DNA of 64,000 nt from Wurfbainia villosa. Taxonomy: Eukaryota; Streptophyta; Magnoliopsida; Zingiberales; Zingiberaceae. The stretch covers positions 47,801,719 to 47,865,718 of the forward strand of contig CM046001.1 of the NCBI GenBank assembly GCA_025175895.1, in the 5' to 3' direction. The notes beneath the pieces were generated by a model. It searched no databases and was not told where the DNA came from. It saw only the letters and a list, made by a program, of their open reading frames with translations. This document shows, in pieces, positions 20,906 through 33,272 of this stretch; the first letter of the stretch is position 1; every line of letters starts with the position of its first letter. The translations under genes and the position numbers were made by a program.

Positions 20906-22430
20906 CTCGGACTCGGTTACCTTCAAGTCAAGCCACGGATACGCATCCGGTTCATAAGATAGCCTTTAGGTGAGTCAAAGCTTATTTAATACTTTACATA
21001 ATACTGTTAGGTTTTCGCCTAGAAGTTAGCTAAGTCCGAGTCCAAGGTCGAGACCCCGGAGGAAGTTAATCTCCTCAAACACGAGGTCTCCCTATCCTCT
21101 TCGACTAGTCGAGTTCAAGTGAAGGAATCAACTCGGTTTGAAAAACTCGATGTTGAGAACTCACTCTTGAAAAGTCAAGTCGAAGATCTTAGGAATACGT
21201 TGGAAAGGTTTACTTTGGGATCGAAAGGACTTGACCTCCTACTTGGATCGCATAAAGGGCCGTGTACAACAAAGGCGGACTAGGGTTTAAGCTCAAACCA
21301 CGACCAATAAGTCGTATATGTCAATCGTAAGTAGACATAAAAAATGTGTCAAAGCATGGGTCCCTAAGACCACTTTGATTTCAACTCTAGGATCCAACTC
21401 GTACTGGGTTCCCAAGGACCAAATCCACTATGTGGATAGCGAACGATTCAGCGGTCTAGGGAGCCCGATTACAAAACATGTTTGTGTTTTAACTTAGAAA
21501 TTGCATGCTTAGATTTTTTTTTTAACTCACTTAGAACACGTAAATAACCAATAAAATCCTTGAAAGATTCCTCAGAGCCTCTTTTCAAATAACCAACTAA
21601 AATCCTTGAAAAGATTGAGCCTCGGGAGCCTCTTTTCAAATAATCAACTAAAATCCTTGAAAAGATTGAGCCTCGGGAGCCTCTTTTCAAAAATAACTAG
21701 TTAGGCGAGGAAATAATTTTAGGTGAGTCAAGTCATCATTTTCTTGAAAATGGCTTTGTCTAAGGAAGTGGTCGATGATCCAGATAAAAAGAGGCCCCTG
21801 TGCCTGCCACGACACGGAAGCCATGATCTTGAAAAGGTAAACTTGACAAGCCTAAGTCAAATCAAATCTAACATTACTTAAACATAAATGCACTTAATCA
21901 ACTTAATTGGAAGTCATCTCACAAAGAACACATAAGTATAACATGCTTGATCATATAGACTCGGTGAGATGACCTAGGTTTAACAACTTACAACCAATTT
22001 TTTTTAAAAAATATAATAATCTAACATCAATCCAACCACCTTGTGTGTAGGATCAATGGATGTTAGGCGTGATTACTCGACACATGGAGGGGATCGACTC
22101 AAATTCTAAAGCCGATTCAAGCGACAAGGATCGGTAGCCTTTGGGAATAACGGCAAGCTCAAAATCATTGGATCAAGTGATATCGAGCTTAACTCGAATT
22201 TTGTTATTAAAAATGTATTACTTGTAGAGAATTTTGAATATAACCTGCTTAGCGTAAGCCAATTATGTGACAATAATTATAAGGTCATATTTTTAGAAAA
22301 TGAATGTGTAATTAAAACAAATGAAACAGCTAAAACAATACTCAAAGGAACTAGGACAAATAACATTTATACAATTAACTTAATCAAATCCTCGGAAATG
22401 TCTTATGACATGGGAAGAGGAATCATGGTT
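20906..22430 (+). pseudogene. pol: S1 gag-pol linker and protease remnant
   Basis: No long frame is left, but pieces are readable. These include a coiled-coil-like stretch (about 21060-21220), the linker motif NSYWVPKDQIHYVDSERFSG (about 21390-21450), a protease start QWMLGVITRHM (about 22050) in which the Asp-Ser-Gly of the active site is gone, and LLVENFEYNLLSVSQLCDN (about 22220-22275). The YWVPK motif also closes the gag of A, Y and C. Confidence 0.7.
21541..21695. repeat. Tandem repeat, about 68 nt, 2.3 copies, inside S1
   Basis: Units share AAAATCCTTGAAAAGATTGA, GCCTCGGGAGCCTCTTTTCA and AATAACCAACT/AATAATCAACT. It sits in the gag-pol linker and is absent from related elements in this window. 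Confidence 0.85.
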
Positions 22431-23300
22431 GTTATGGCACGACTCGGTCACTACTTTTAAGACTCGTCCACAAGATGAGTCGAGTGGCCTAGTCGAGAAA
22501 CCTTAACAATTTAGTTAATAAAATCTGTAATGCAACAAGGAAAACAACCTAGGACACAACACAAGTTAACTAACCAGAGCAGACCTCAAGTGTACTTGAG
22601 CTCTGCATATGGATCTATTCGATTCACATGGAGCCAAGTCACTCAATAAAGTCAATATTGCTTAGTCATAATTGGCGACTACTCGAGGTTTACAGGTTAG
22701 GTTCATCGAAACATAAAAATGATACCTAGATCGATTAATCAATTTATTCAAATTAATCGAGAATCAAAAAACCTTAAGGTTAAAAGAATTAGAAGCGATC
22801 ATGGTGGTGAATTGAAAATCAAGGTTCACCGACTTACGTAACCTAAGCGGATACCACCATGAATTCTCTTGCCCTAGGACCCCTCGACAAAATGGCCTAG
22901 TGGGCGGAAAAACCGAACTCTACAAGAAGCCGCTAGGACCATGTTGAGCAGAATATGACCTACCGATAGGTTTTGGTGAAGCCGTAGTCGACATGCTATG
23001 TCAAAAATAGAATCCTTATGGTAAAGAGGCACCTTAAGACCTCATACGAGATTTATCACGATAAAATACCTAACATCAACTACTTTAGGGTATTTGGGTG
23101 TAAAATATCCTAAACACTAAGGATTACCTAGAAATTTACATCCAAGACCACGATCGGAATCTTTCTAGGATGCTCGACTACAAGTCGAGCTTATAGAATA
23201 TATAACCACGACACCCTTAGAGTCGAGGAGACTATCAATGTAGTATTTGATGAAGGACATGAACCTACAAAACCCGGCAACCCCAATTAGCGAGCGATTC
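22431..23300 (+). pseudogene. pol: S1 integrase remnant
   Basis: Only fragments remain: WLLWHDS of the GAG-pre-integrase region (about 22440), HMDLFDSHGAKSL with the first catalytic Asp (about 22605), and PRTPRQNGLVGGKTELY around the place of the catalytic Glu (about 22885), here changed. Stops occur every few dozen codons. Function would be DNA-strand transfer into the target; it is lost. Confidence 0.65.
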
Positions 23301-23589
23301 ATACTAGACCTAACTCGATCCGGAGATCAGGTCTAGTGTTAATCTAACCTAAGTCAACCAAGTCACTCTATTGATCAAGTGATAGATGACTCCAACCAAA
23401 CTAATGTTCAACCAAGTCACCCCATTGATCAAGCATTAGGTGACACAAACCCAGCAATCTAGGATTAGGACTAACCACCCTATCGATCAAGTGATAGGAG
23501 ATCCTAATCTAGGAGTTGAACTAGAGCATCCTATAGGAACCTTAGTCAAATTTCCTTAATTTCAAAGATAGAACCCAAATCAATTGAAC

Positions 23590-25070
23590 AAGCTCTTCTT
23601 GATCCGATTGGATTATTGCAATGCAAGAAGAGCTAGCTCAATTTACTAGGAATGAAGTGTGGGAATTAGTACCACCACCTAAAGACAAAGCGATAATTGG
23701 AACAAGGTGGGTGTTTGAAATAAGCTTGATGATAAAGGTGAAGTAGTTAGAAACAAGGCTAGGTTAGTCGCCAAAGGGTTTAGTCAAGTCGAAGGCTTAG
23801 ATTACGAAACCTATGCCCGATAGCTAGACTCGAATCCATTCGAATGTTGCTAGCTTATACACTTTATCGAGGATTTAAGCTGTTTCAAATGGATGTTAAA
23901 GTCGGCATTCTTAAATGGATACATTAAAGAAGAAGTTTATGTTAGCCAACCCCGGGTTGAAAATCTAGATAAACCCGACCATGTTCTAAAACTTAAGAAA
24001 GCTCTCTATGGACTTAAACAAGCTCCTCGAGGCTTGATGCGAAGACTTTCAATCCATCTTAAGTCAAAAGGGTTTAACCAATGCTTATTTGACCCAACTC
24101 TCTTCGTAAAAACCTTAGGTAAAGAAATATTCATAGCTCAATTTTACGTAGGCGATATAATTTTTGGAACCTCTAACTCAGCCTTACTAAGCGAGTTCGT
24201 TTCACTCATGGAAAGTGAGTTTGAAATGAACTTGGTAAGAGTTAAGTTTCTTTTAGGTCTACAAATTAAACAAACTAAGGATGGTATATACCTATATCAA
24301 CAAAAATACACTAAGGAGTTAATTAAAAGATTTGGAATGCAAGATGCTAAGATAATAAACACCCCAATGGCGATTAATGTTAACATAGGAGAAGACCCTG
24401 AAAGTAAGTCCATTGACTTAAGTACTATAGGGAGCGATAGGAAGTCTCCTATACTTAGCTCTGAGTCGACCCGACATCCTATTCATGATAAGTATATGCG
24501 CGGAGTTTGAGCAAACTGTGCTAAGGAGTCTCACCTACCCCTAGTTAAGCGTATCCTTAGATATCTTAAGGGTACACTTAACGTTGGTATTTGGTACCCT
24601 AGATCTCCGGAATTCGACCTAATTGGCTACTCCGATTCGGATTATCTTGCGGTAGTAAACTCGATAGAAAGAGCCGCAGTGGTTGTTGTCAACTACTCGG
24701 CTCAAGTCTAGTGAGTTAGTGCGATAGGAAGCAACATTGTGTTGCCTTATCTACCACGAAGCGAATACGTTGCGATGGGTGAGTGTGTAACTCGGCTTCT
24801 TTGGATGAAGCACACTCTCAAGACTTTAGGTTGGACTTCACCAAAACTAAATTTAGACAACATAAGTTCGATAAATCTAACTAAGAACCCTATATATTCC
24901 ATTCAAGGACAAAGCATATAGAGGTAAAACACCATTTCATTCGAGAACATGTAGCCAACGGCTCCATACAACTTCGAATATGTTGACTCAGTCTAACCTA
25001 GCGGACATATTTACTAAACCACTACCCGAAGCGAATTTAGTCTCTTGAGGCGAAGATTAGGCATGTGCGT
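23590..25070 (+). pseudogene. pol: S1 reverse transcriptase and RNase H, broken
   Basis: RT (RVT_2) starts with IAMQEELAQFTRNEVWELVPP (about 23615). A frame break lies by the first catalytic Asp (QMDVK, about 23890). The longest open part is 23893-24510 (FLNGYIKEEVYVSQP, ALYGLKQAPRG). The YVDD active site reads YVGD at 24146-24157. RNase H is seen from about 24535 (HLPLVKRILRYLKGTL, GYSDSDY, EYVAMGECVTRLLW), with stops near 24710, and ends about 25030. The changed active site is in addition to stops and frameshifts. Confidence 0.87.
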
Positions 25071-25079
25071 AATAGAATA

Positions 25080-25911
25080 GGAACTTACAAATTATATTTT
25101 CTTACTACTATTTCTTACTTTTTTTCATGGAACTAGCATAGGACATACCTTAGATATCATGCACCTATAGATTTAAGGAGCAATATCTCTACAAATACAT
25201 AGGACTAATGTGTTTGTGTACTTAGCCAATGAGATGGGCGTGAGTTGTTAGGACCTTAATTGTGGTTCCAGTTGTAGAACTAGTGCATCGCTATGAACCA
25301 CTGAGTATAATCATACCGACTCTGACCAGGACTGGTTGATCCTTCATATCAATCAAACCAAATATGAGTCGAACATTTTATAGATGAACTTATTTTCAGT
25401 ATATTATTTTTAAAAATAAAAATGTGTAACATGCTTGGACTTTAAATTTAACATTTATTTTGTTTTCCACACACCCCTTACTCTTTTCGATATACGAAAA
25501 AAGGGGGAGAAAAAGGAGAAAAAGGACAAAAGTTAAGGGGTCAAAAAAAATTTTTTTTTTGATAACTTAACTCTTACTTCATAATTAAACTAAAAGTTAA
25601 CTTTTGGTTTTGAAAACTTATTTAACTTTTAACAAAAGGCCAAGGTTAAGAAATCATTTGGTTTCTTAACTTAAAACTTATTTTAAACACTATGGCCAAT
25701 ATTAAGTAATTTCGGTTACTTAATTCTTTTTCTTAGTAGCACATATCAAGGGGGAGAGTTAAAACCCTTTCTCAAGTACTCACCCTCGGTCAAGGGGGAG
25801 GATTCCTCAAGGGGGAGCACTTGAAAAAGAATTTTTATATACTCCTACTCATTCATGCATAATCTCATACTTATTTTTGTCTTAACTTTGTATGTGGGTT
25901 TGCCATAAATC
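25080..25911 (+). other. S1 non-coding 3' region
   Basis: 0.8 kb between RNase H and the purine tract. It is A+T-rich with several GGGGGAG runs near 25500-25815 and no supported frame. Confidence 0.7.
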
Positions 25912-25924
25912 AAAAAGGGGAGAT
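25912..25924 (+). other. S1 polypurine tract
   Basis: AAAAAGGGGAGAT abuts the 3' LTR; the same form as in A, Y and C. Confidence 0.9.
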
Positions 25925-26991
25925 TGTTGGTGCAAAGGCACCTAAGTCGAAACCTAAGTTTTGATTATAGCAAACGATATAAAGTTAAGCTTTATATTGT
26001 TATCTCACGAGCTAAATCAAGTGTGCGTAAAAGTCTCAATGTCGAGTCGAAGGCTAGCGACACCCGAGGAAGCCGCATGGTAGTCGCGACACTCGAGTTA
26101 CTCGTGAGGAGCCAAGGAATCGAGTGGAAGGTCGGAAGCAAAAGAGACATGTAAGTATCGAGGTAAGCTCGTGTGTGCGAGCGGAAGTGAGGTCGTATCC
26201 TCTTTACGGGGATGATCTTAGGCGACGATCCGACCCAAGACTTCCCATGGAAGGTCTATGTTGAGATCGGACGGCAAGTAGCCGTCGAATCCACTTATAT
26301 TTTGAGCTAACTCTTTATTGTAGTCAAAAATCCTAGCCATCAGTTCAATCGGCCAGTTCAACCGGCCAGTTCAACTGGTGGTCAAAAATCAACCTCGAGG
26401 AGTCAAGCTTTATCAGCATTTTTCAAGGAGTTTTGTGCCCATTTGTGATTGGTTGAAGACCCATTCATTGAGGGGCTTAAAGGCTATAAAAGGAGGGCCA
26501 AACCTAGGGTTTCATCCTCAATTCTAAGTGCTCAAAAGCCTCCGTTACGCTTCAACTCTCCGACGACTCTACAACAACGAAGTGCTGCCAACAACCCTAG
26601 CTTAAAGTTTCTTTTGTTTAGTTGTTGGTATAATCTTAATTTGTTATTGCTTTCAATATTGCAATTCTTTTTAATCGAGGCTTTTCGTTGCATTTTACTT
26701 TAATAGAAGAGAGGGTTTGTCTCTCTATCGTTTTGCTTCGAAGGCTTTTGTAATCGTAAAACTCCTACCTCCAACGAGGAGGAGTGTTTTAGTGAATTGC
26801 CCTTCGTACACAGTCTAGGACCGTTAGGGCCTTGGAGTAGTAGCCGAAGGCTACGAACCAAGTAAAAAAACTATTTGACTCATTTAGTTTTTATTTACAT
26901 TTCCGCTGCGTTTAATTGTCTATCGAACGATTTAAAAGAAAAGTTTTTATCGCTATTCACCCCCCCTCTAGCGATCCGCTTCGATCCAACA
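25925..26991 (+). repeat. S1 3' LTR
   Basis: 1067 bp, partner of 18556-19644. Numerous single-base gaps are present in the first 200 bp. The short tandem array is reduced (26341-26382), and the TATA box is at about 26484. Confidence 0.95.
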
Positions 26992-28480
26992 CAAGTGATA
27001 TAGAATTATCATTAAACTTTGAATTAGAGTTAGTCACCAAAGTGATTGATTTGCTTTATAAATCCTATGTTGGTTCATGTTGATGCACTGAATCTACATC
27101 TGGAACCTAGGGTGTAGTCCTTGAAAGGACCGGTAGTACGCAAGAGGGGGGGAGATTACTTTTTAAAAACCAAGTAGATACGATGCAGTGGAAATATAGT
27201 TTAAGATCGCAATTATAAGTAAAACACAGAAATCACTAGTAAATGAACGCATCCTAAGTTTGAGCACAACCACAAAAATCATGAAGAACACAACACAAGA
27301 CAAATCGAGAAAACAACGTAGACACAGTTGATTTTTTTACTTGGTTCACAACTCTCTCCTAGAGCTGCTAGTCCAAGGCCTGCCACTATTTTTCCTCCTT
27401 TTCAAAGCCAAGCTTCGAGGGTGGAGAAAACCTCTTAAAAAACTTTACAGATTACATATCTGCAGTATTGAAAATATGCACAGGGCTCTGAATTACAAGC
27501 AATCAAATAGATAGTAAGAAATAGAGTTTGACAGTTTAAAATGATACCAGCCATCATTATCATCGTGATCACACGAACCAGTGTTCAAGAGGAAGGTGGT
27601 GTAGCATTTCAGATGTAGAATGCAAGTAGTGGATGCAGTAACTTGGACGTGTGAAAAACTTGCAAGAGCCAAGCAAAATATGCCCAGAACAGAGGAAGAA
27701 GATGCACGCAGCGCAGTCACAAGAGAAAGGCTCGCAGCGCAGAGATCTCATATTCGCAAAAGCACACCACAAGAGCAGATCAATAGCAGCAGTATCAGGG
27801 TTTTGCCAGGCAGAAGCACGATCTCTGATTTCTCTCCCTGTAGAAGCCGAATAAAATGAAGAAGAAGCAATAATCTCTTTTTCCTGTGTGAAACCTAAAT
27901 AAAATAGCGATCGTTCATCTGAGCTCTCTTCTCGAATGACCACCTAAGCCTGGAAGCTTGGATCTACTGCGAGAAGCATACTCGTTCATAGGATTGTGAT
28001 CGCCGTTTGAAACCTACGAGTAGAAACCATCCATGCATCGAAACGGAGAGGTTTTCTCGTCGGAATCATGACTCCGCTTCCCAGTAGTCGAGCTCGCCTT
28101 GCATCTGTGTGGCTTTTCTGAAGGCCAGTTGAGCCGCTGGCTCGATTGATCATGTTAAATGCTGAGGTTTCTTCTGCTGCAGTCGAGACGCCAGTCGAAG
28201 CTCACTCGCTTCTGCCCACAGCTACCGATGATAAATCAAGGTGCTAGTCGAAGCTCACTTGCTTTTGTCCACAGTTGCAGATGACCAGTCGAGGCGTCAC
28301 CTCGACTGCACCATCCGAAGCACCGATCAAGTCACCAGATCTTCAGGAGGCCGAGAGGCGCTTGCCTCGATCGCCTCGTATAAAGTGTCGGCCGAGGTGC
28401 CCAACTGCTCTTGTCGACATATTTTTAAACTGATGAATGCAGTAAGGGAAACAATTGAGGTGTTCCATATGACCCATTGT
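26992..28480 (-). repeat. Decayed LTR-like sequence on the minus strand
   Basis: Read on the minus strand, 27150-27430 has the features of the downstream part of a SIRE-like LTR: GGTTTTC-ending leader, a CTTGGACTAGCAGC block, GTGAACCAAGTAAAAAAATC, and a CCCCCCTCTTGCG stretch. Rightward (upstream on that strand) there are several TCGACTGG/AGTCGAG boxes (28085-28350). No PBS or clean terminus was found. It may be the other side of the element whose left part is S2 (16868-18550), with S1 inserted between, but the two LTR-like parts do not overlap enough to prove it. Confidence 0.5.
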
Positions 28481-28769
28481 TGTTAGTAATATATGAGAGA
28501 TGTTATAAGGCAATTGCCTTATGGTTGTACCATTTATTTGATAAATGAAGATTCACTATTTGAGTATACATGTTTTCATGTATTTGATTAGATCTTAAAC
28601 TCATTTATTGAATGCCCGCAATACGATTCACAGCATGAGAGAATTTGTGATTGGATCACAACTAGTGTGTATCTCTACATGTGTAATTGTGATGTATTGG
28701 AATTATCCCTAGCCGATGAATTCATGGATTCGGACGCCATCGATTCTATTGAGACTAGCACGAGGTATA
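28481..28769 (+). repeat. Z2 5' LTR, piece 1
   Basis: Starts TGTTAGTAATATATGAGAGA and matches 30007-30295 and 37179-37466. It ends at the Y insertion in ...GAGGTATA. Confidence 0.92.
28765..28769. repeat. Target site duplication of Y (GTATA)
   Basis: GTATA is repeated at 44192-44196; both copies come from the Z2 LTR, where Z has a single copy (30293-30297). Confidence 0.93.
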
Positions 28770-29601
28770 TGTTAGTGCAATCGACCCAAGTTGACTTGAG
28801 TTTGACTCGAGCAGTATTTTGATGATAGACAAAACTTATGACATGAGATTGTCATAGGAAAGTCCAATATGGAGTTGGCATGGAAAATACAAGCATGGAG
28901 CTTGGTGTTGAAAAGTCCAAAGCATTGTGAAGTCGTGCGCTTGGTGCATGAGGGAAGTCTTGAGGACTTGGTAAGTTCACTAGGCTCGGGGTCCTTGAGT
29001 CGGTGAAGGAGGACATTGTGAAGTCGTGCGCTTGGTGCATCCGAGGGACAACTGGACGGGGAGCGAATGGAGTGAGCCCAAAGGGAAGCATACTTCGAGG
29101 GCATGAGACACGAAGGATGGCGTTGCGAAGACGTGCGCTTAATGCATCCGAGGGAAGAGAGCTTCGGTGGGGAACTCCATAAGGGATGAGGTGGACTTGG
29201 CCAAGTGGCTAAGACTGAGTGTCAGATTCTCAAACATCTTGATGTTTGAGGTCTTACCCAACATCAGTCGACTGACATAGGTGCCAGTCGACTGTTCTAA
29301 GGTGACTAGGGTTCGACTGGTGTTCGACTGAATAGGGTTTGGCTGATCAGTCGACTATCAAGGGAGGGTAGTCGACTATTGACATCATCAGTCGACTGAT
29401 CGGGGTGTTTTCAGTCACAGAATGGTTTCCAGTCGAGTGCTCGTGCTAGCAATCGACTGATGGTGTTACCAGTCGACTGATGTGTAATCCATTGGAACTT
29501 GACCAATGTGGATCTGGCCATTGTGAGACAATGGCTACAAGACCAGTCGACTGATGGTCACGATCAATCGACTGATAGGCGCGAAATCAGCTTGATGCAG
29601 G

Positions 29602-29608
29602 TTATAAA
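29602..29608 (+). promoter_or_regulatory. TATA box of Y 5' LTR
   Basis: TTATAAA in GTTATAAATGGAGCTC. In the 3' LTR the same place reads TTATTAA (about 43703). Confidence 0.5.
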
Positions 29609-30001
29609 TGGAGCTCAAGAAGGAGGATTTCGCCAAGACTTTTGTGAATCTATTGGAGGGGAATTGCTGCTGCATTCCAGACCTTCAAGAGCCATCTAAA
29701 GCAAGCAACAAGCAAAGGGTTCAAAGCAAGCGTTGTAAAGTGTTCTTTACGTGTATTTCGTATTTGTCTTTGTATTGCTTGTATTTCATATTACATAGGG
29801 TAATTGCTTGTGAGAGGTTTCTCCACCTCTGACATGTTGTTGAGAAGGAGTGTTAGTTAGTATCGTGTGCATAACTAGAGCTTGGTGAGCTTGCCCATCG
29901 AGTAGGAACCATTCGGTTCCAAACCACATATATCTTGTGTTTTGTTGTGTGATTGTATTGTTGTTATTATTTCTATTGTTTCCGCTACGTATATTAATGA
30001 C

Positions 30002-30006
30002 AATTG
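30002..30006. repeat. Target site duplication of Z (AATTG)
   Basis: AATTG is repeated at 39386-39390. The uninterrupted form is seen in the 3' LTR of Y (CAATTGTAGACAAGC, about 44096). Confidence 0.95.
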
Positions 30007-31189
30007 TGTTAGTAATATATGAGAGATGTCCTAAGGCAATCGCCTTATGTATGAACCATTTATATGATAAATGAAGATCCACTATTTGAGTATACATGTT
30101 TAATGTATTTGATTGGATCTTAAACTCATTTACTGAATGTCCACGATACGATTCACAGCATGAGAGAATTTGTGATTGGATCACAACTAGTGAGTATCTC
30201 TACATGTGTAATTGTGATGTATCGGAATTATTCCTAGTCGATGAATTGATGGATTTGGACACCATCAATTCTGTCGAGACTAGCACGAGGTATACTCCTT
30301 GGTGTATCCAAGCAGCTGATTCTCACTGGCTGGAGACATTGTGATGTCCGGAGTTAATCGTGGATGCTAGTTATGGTAACTAGTTCATTGGAGTGACCAG
30401 CCGTAAGACTTCATATGGTTCTCTGCATATATAGATATGTCAATGAAGTTCTTACTGTGGCTTAAGTGCGATGTTCCTTTGACTTGCGGTATTTAAGTCA
30501 TCTTGATCATGGAGACTTATGCTTTGACATCTTAAGCAAACATCTCTGAGGAGATGTGGACCCGGGATGATTGGGTATAAGTCGAAGTGATCGAAGGTGT
30601 TTGAATAGCCTATAAAGGATTCACCACTCCTTGCGAGGAGATGTATACCCATGGCCTCTCGTCGGATTGTTACTAAAGTCTTTGGCCAAAGCATTACATG
30701 TTTAGAGTAAGGTACTCTTCGATACATGTGGAGTAACTAGAATCCGTAGGACGAGGAAATGACACTTGGGCTAGGTGTGACGTAGTCAGCCTAGTGGGGA
30801 CTGACACAATAGACCATGTCCTGAACCAAGTGGGTATAAGATGAGTGAAGGGAATGGGACACGATTAATTCGAGCTACTGAAGGGTTTCAGAAATAGTTC
30901 TGGATCAACCGTTGATCTTTTCGGTTAATTGGGGATCATGATGTACTACTAGGTGCCACTCATGATCGTTCTATAATTAATGGTTAATTATAGACGGCCA
31001 ACATAAACCGAGAACCTATTTGGTCACACGCATAACGAGTGTAATCCAAAGGATTTAAAACGAGCTTGAGAATGAGATTCTCGCATCGAGAAATTCAATT
31101 TACGTATTGCTCCAGGCTATAAACGACATAAAAATTCGTTTGATGGTCCATGGAAGTGGATGGGCTGTCTTAGAGAGCGTAATGGATGA

Positions 31190-31322
31190 ACCAAAATGGT
31201 TTGGTTCTAATCCAATGGATGAGAATAAACCAAAGGGTTTGGTTTATTTTAAGCGAATGAACCAAAAGTTGGTTGGTTCGTTTTAACTTAAAATAAACCA
31301 TCATGGTTTGGTTTATTTTAAC
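31190..31322. repeat. Cluster of AACCAAA/TTTGGTT inverted motifs in Z U3
   Basis: ACCAAAATGGTTTGGTT, AAACCAAAGGGTTTGGTTT and AAACCATCATGGTTTGGTTT follow one another, each able to form a short hairpin. The set ends about 70 bp upstream of the TATA box and recurs in the 3' LTR (38362-38490) and in Z2 (51488-51625). Confidence 0.8.
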
Positions 31323-31389
31323 TTATCTTAATGGAAGCGGGTTAGCGGCTTTATGGATATGATCCATTAACCATTAAGAATTAGTTCTC

Positions 31390-31398
31390 TATAAAATA
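31390..31398 (+). promoter_or_regulatory. TATA box of Z 5' LTR
   Basis: TATAAAATA, conserved in the 3' LTR (about 38567-38575). Confidence 0.65.
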
Positions 31399-32191
31399 GG
31401 GCTTAAACCTAATCCAAAAAACCCTAATGAAGTTTTGGCCCAACCTAGCCTCCTTTTGTTGTTGCCGCCCAACATGGTGTTGCCGCCAACTTCATGGAGC
31501 TGCCACCTCCTTGCCTTGCCGGCATCCAAGCTTCAGCAGCGATGCTCTCGGCGACCCTCGGTGATCTCTTGTGGGTTCGGTGATAAGGTGAGCTCCACAT
31601 CTCCTTTGGCGGCCTCTATTCCTCCACCAAAGCTGTCCAGTTTTCTGGACAGCTTGTTCTCTCTTGTCGGGCGTCGTTTGGGCGGCGGTTAGTGCTCCGA
31701 CAGCGGCTAACTTACGAGGATTTGATCTCGGTAATCCTCTGAGTGGAGGGACGAAGGATTCGTCAAGCGGTTGTGAATACCTCTCGGAGAAGCGAGTTTT
31801 GAGGACTCGGTTTTGGATCCGAATTTGGATTCGGATCGTGATCATCTCTCGATCACGTCGTCTTCAACACGAGGCTAGTAACCCGTCACGAAGCGAAGCT
31901 CGTGCTTAGCGAAGTCATCCCAGGAGCTCGGCGTGGATACGGATAGAGGCGATTCTTACGAGGATCGTTCGGTTGATGTCGTTCCGCTACGTCATCTGAA
32001 AGGTATAACGTAGATAAATTTCCTTTTATTGCAAATTTTAATTTACGGTTATGTCTACACTTGTTGTAATATGCATGCGTGTGTTGTGTGTGTTGTAATA
32101 AATATAGATTTATTATTTTTAATTGCTTCATTTGTGTTCGTATTTCTGAAACATGATCGAACACACCTGCCTTGTGATCTGGAAACCTTGA

Positions 32192-32204
32192 TGGTATCGA
32201 GCCC
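32192..32204 (+). other. Z primer-binding site (diverged)
   Basis: TGGTATCGAGCCC, iMet type with changes; Z2 has TGGTATCAGAG at the same place (52542). Confidence 0.7.
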
Positions 32205-32852
32205 GGGTTGTGTTTCGACATAATCGTAAAAATGGTTTTGCGATAGTCATAATATATTTCTGGAAATTTTCTAAATTTTGGAAATTTAGAAGTATTTATG
32301 GAAATTTTTCAATTTTGGAAAGTCTAGAAGTATTTATGGAAATCTTCCACTTTTGGAAAGTTGGAAGTATTTATGGAAATTGATATTTTCCATAAATAAA
32401 ATATTTGATTAGATTCTGAAAATTTGTTTCCTAATTTAATCATGATTTGATTTGGGAAATCAAATCTTAAAATATTTTATTTCCATAAGTAGTTTTAATG
32501 ATTTAGGAAATTGGTTTCCTAAATAGATTTTCCTTAATCAAATAATTCCATTAATAAAATATGTGATTAGATTTGAAAATTTGTTTCCTAATTTAATTAT
32601 GATTTGATTTGGAGAATCAAATCTTAAACATATTTTATTTCCATAAATAGTTATGACATATAAGGAAATTATATACATGACATAATTGTATGCCATGTAA
32701 TTGCATTAGATGCATAACATTATGTCATGCGTGTCGTGACATGTAGATGTATGCCATGTATGCCATGCCATGCCATGTAGATAATAGTTATTTGCATGCA
32801 AAGAGGATGAGACATAAAAACCCTTAATCAATATTAAAGCCTACACCTTCCA

Positions 32853-33050
32853 TTAATATGGTTAGAACCAGAGTTCTGTTTCTTGTTTGGGTTGTTGGAC
32901 TCTCTCCAAGCCCGGCTCGAACCTGAATATGTTCAAACCATGAAATAGTTTAATACTAATATGGTAAGAGTCAGAGGTCAATCGTTAGCTTTGGTTGTTG
33001 GACTCTCTCCAAGCTGGGCTAATTGGTTGAATGCGCTCTAACCATATTAA
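32853..33050 (+). other. Long-range 14-bp stem enclosing leader hairpins 1 and 2
   Basis: TTAATATGGTTAGA at 32853-32866 is the exact reverse complement of TCTAACCATATTAA at 33037-33050. Hairpins at 32895-32910 and 32998-33013 lie between. Both arms are kept in Z2 (about 61778 and 61965). Confidence 0.7.
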
Positions 33051-33272
33051 AACTATGTCCTGATTAATGGGTTGGCTTTAACACAGCATCGGCTTGTTGG
33101 ACTCTCTCCAAGGTCGATGTAAAGGGAGGTGAAGTTGGGTGCTATGCATATGATGCATACTTGTTAATGTGTTAACAACCCGATGTATGTGTGAACATTC
33201 AATTAGTTGATAGCACATTGTGATAGTTGCATATACGTGATATGCAATCGGTATAGATGATACCTACCGTCG

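Larger units (their letters stand above)
18556..26991 (+). mobile_element. SIRE-like Ty1/copia element S1, full-length but decayed
   Basis: 5' LTR 18556-19644, PBS 19647-19659, gag, remnant protease, integrase, RT and RNase H in copia order (integrase before RT), purine tract 25912-25924 and 3' LTR 25925-26991. The perfect target duplication CAAGT lies at 18551-18555 and 26992-26996. RT/RNase H motifs (VYVSQP, YGLKQAP, RILRYLKGTLNVGIWYP) resemble the SIRE/Maximus lineage. Dozens of stops and indels show it has been inactive for long. Confidence 0.92.
28770..30006 (+). repeat. Y 5' LTR, piece 1
   Basis: It starts TGTTAGTGCAATCGACC. Short direct repeats with TGCGCTTGGTGCATCCGAGG-like units lie at about 28920-29140, the CAGTCGACTG array at about 29265-29570 and the TATA box at 29602-29608. 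It is cut by Z after ACAATTG. The last part of the LTR is at 39386-39480. Confidence 0.92.
30007..32190 (+). repeat. Z 5' LTR
   Basis: About 2184 bp. It starts TGTTAGTAATATATGAG. The end is decayed (GGAAACCTTG where the 3' LTR has GGAAACCCAACA), so the last base is uncertain by a few nt. It holds AACCAAA/TTTGGTT inverted motifs at 31190-31320 upstream of TATA 31390-31398. Confidence 0.9.

Noticed and set aside
27569..27943. 124-residue Ser/Cys-rich minus-strand frame
   Set aside because: It lies inside decayed LTR-like sequence; no family motif, and no evidence it is conserved elsewhere in the window.
16868..28480. S2 and the LTR-like piece at 26992-28480 as two LTRs of one element
   Set aside because: Both are on the minus strand and flank S1, but they do not share enough sequence, no PBS was found, and the internal sequence left is under 1 kb; left as unproven.
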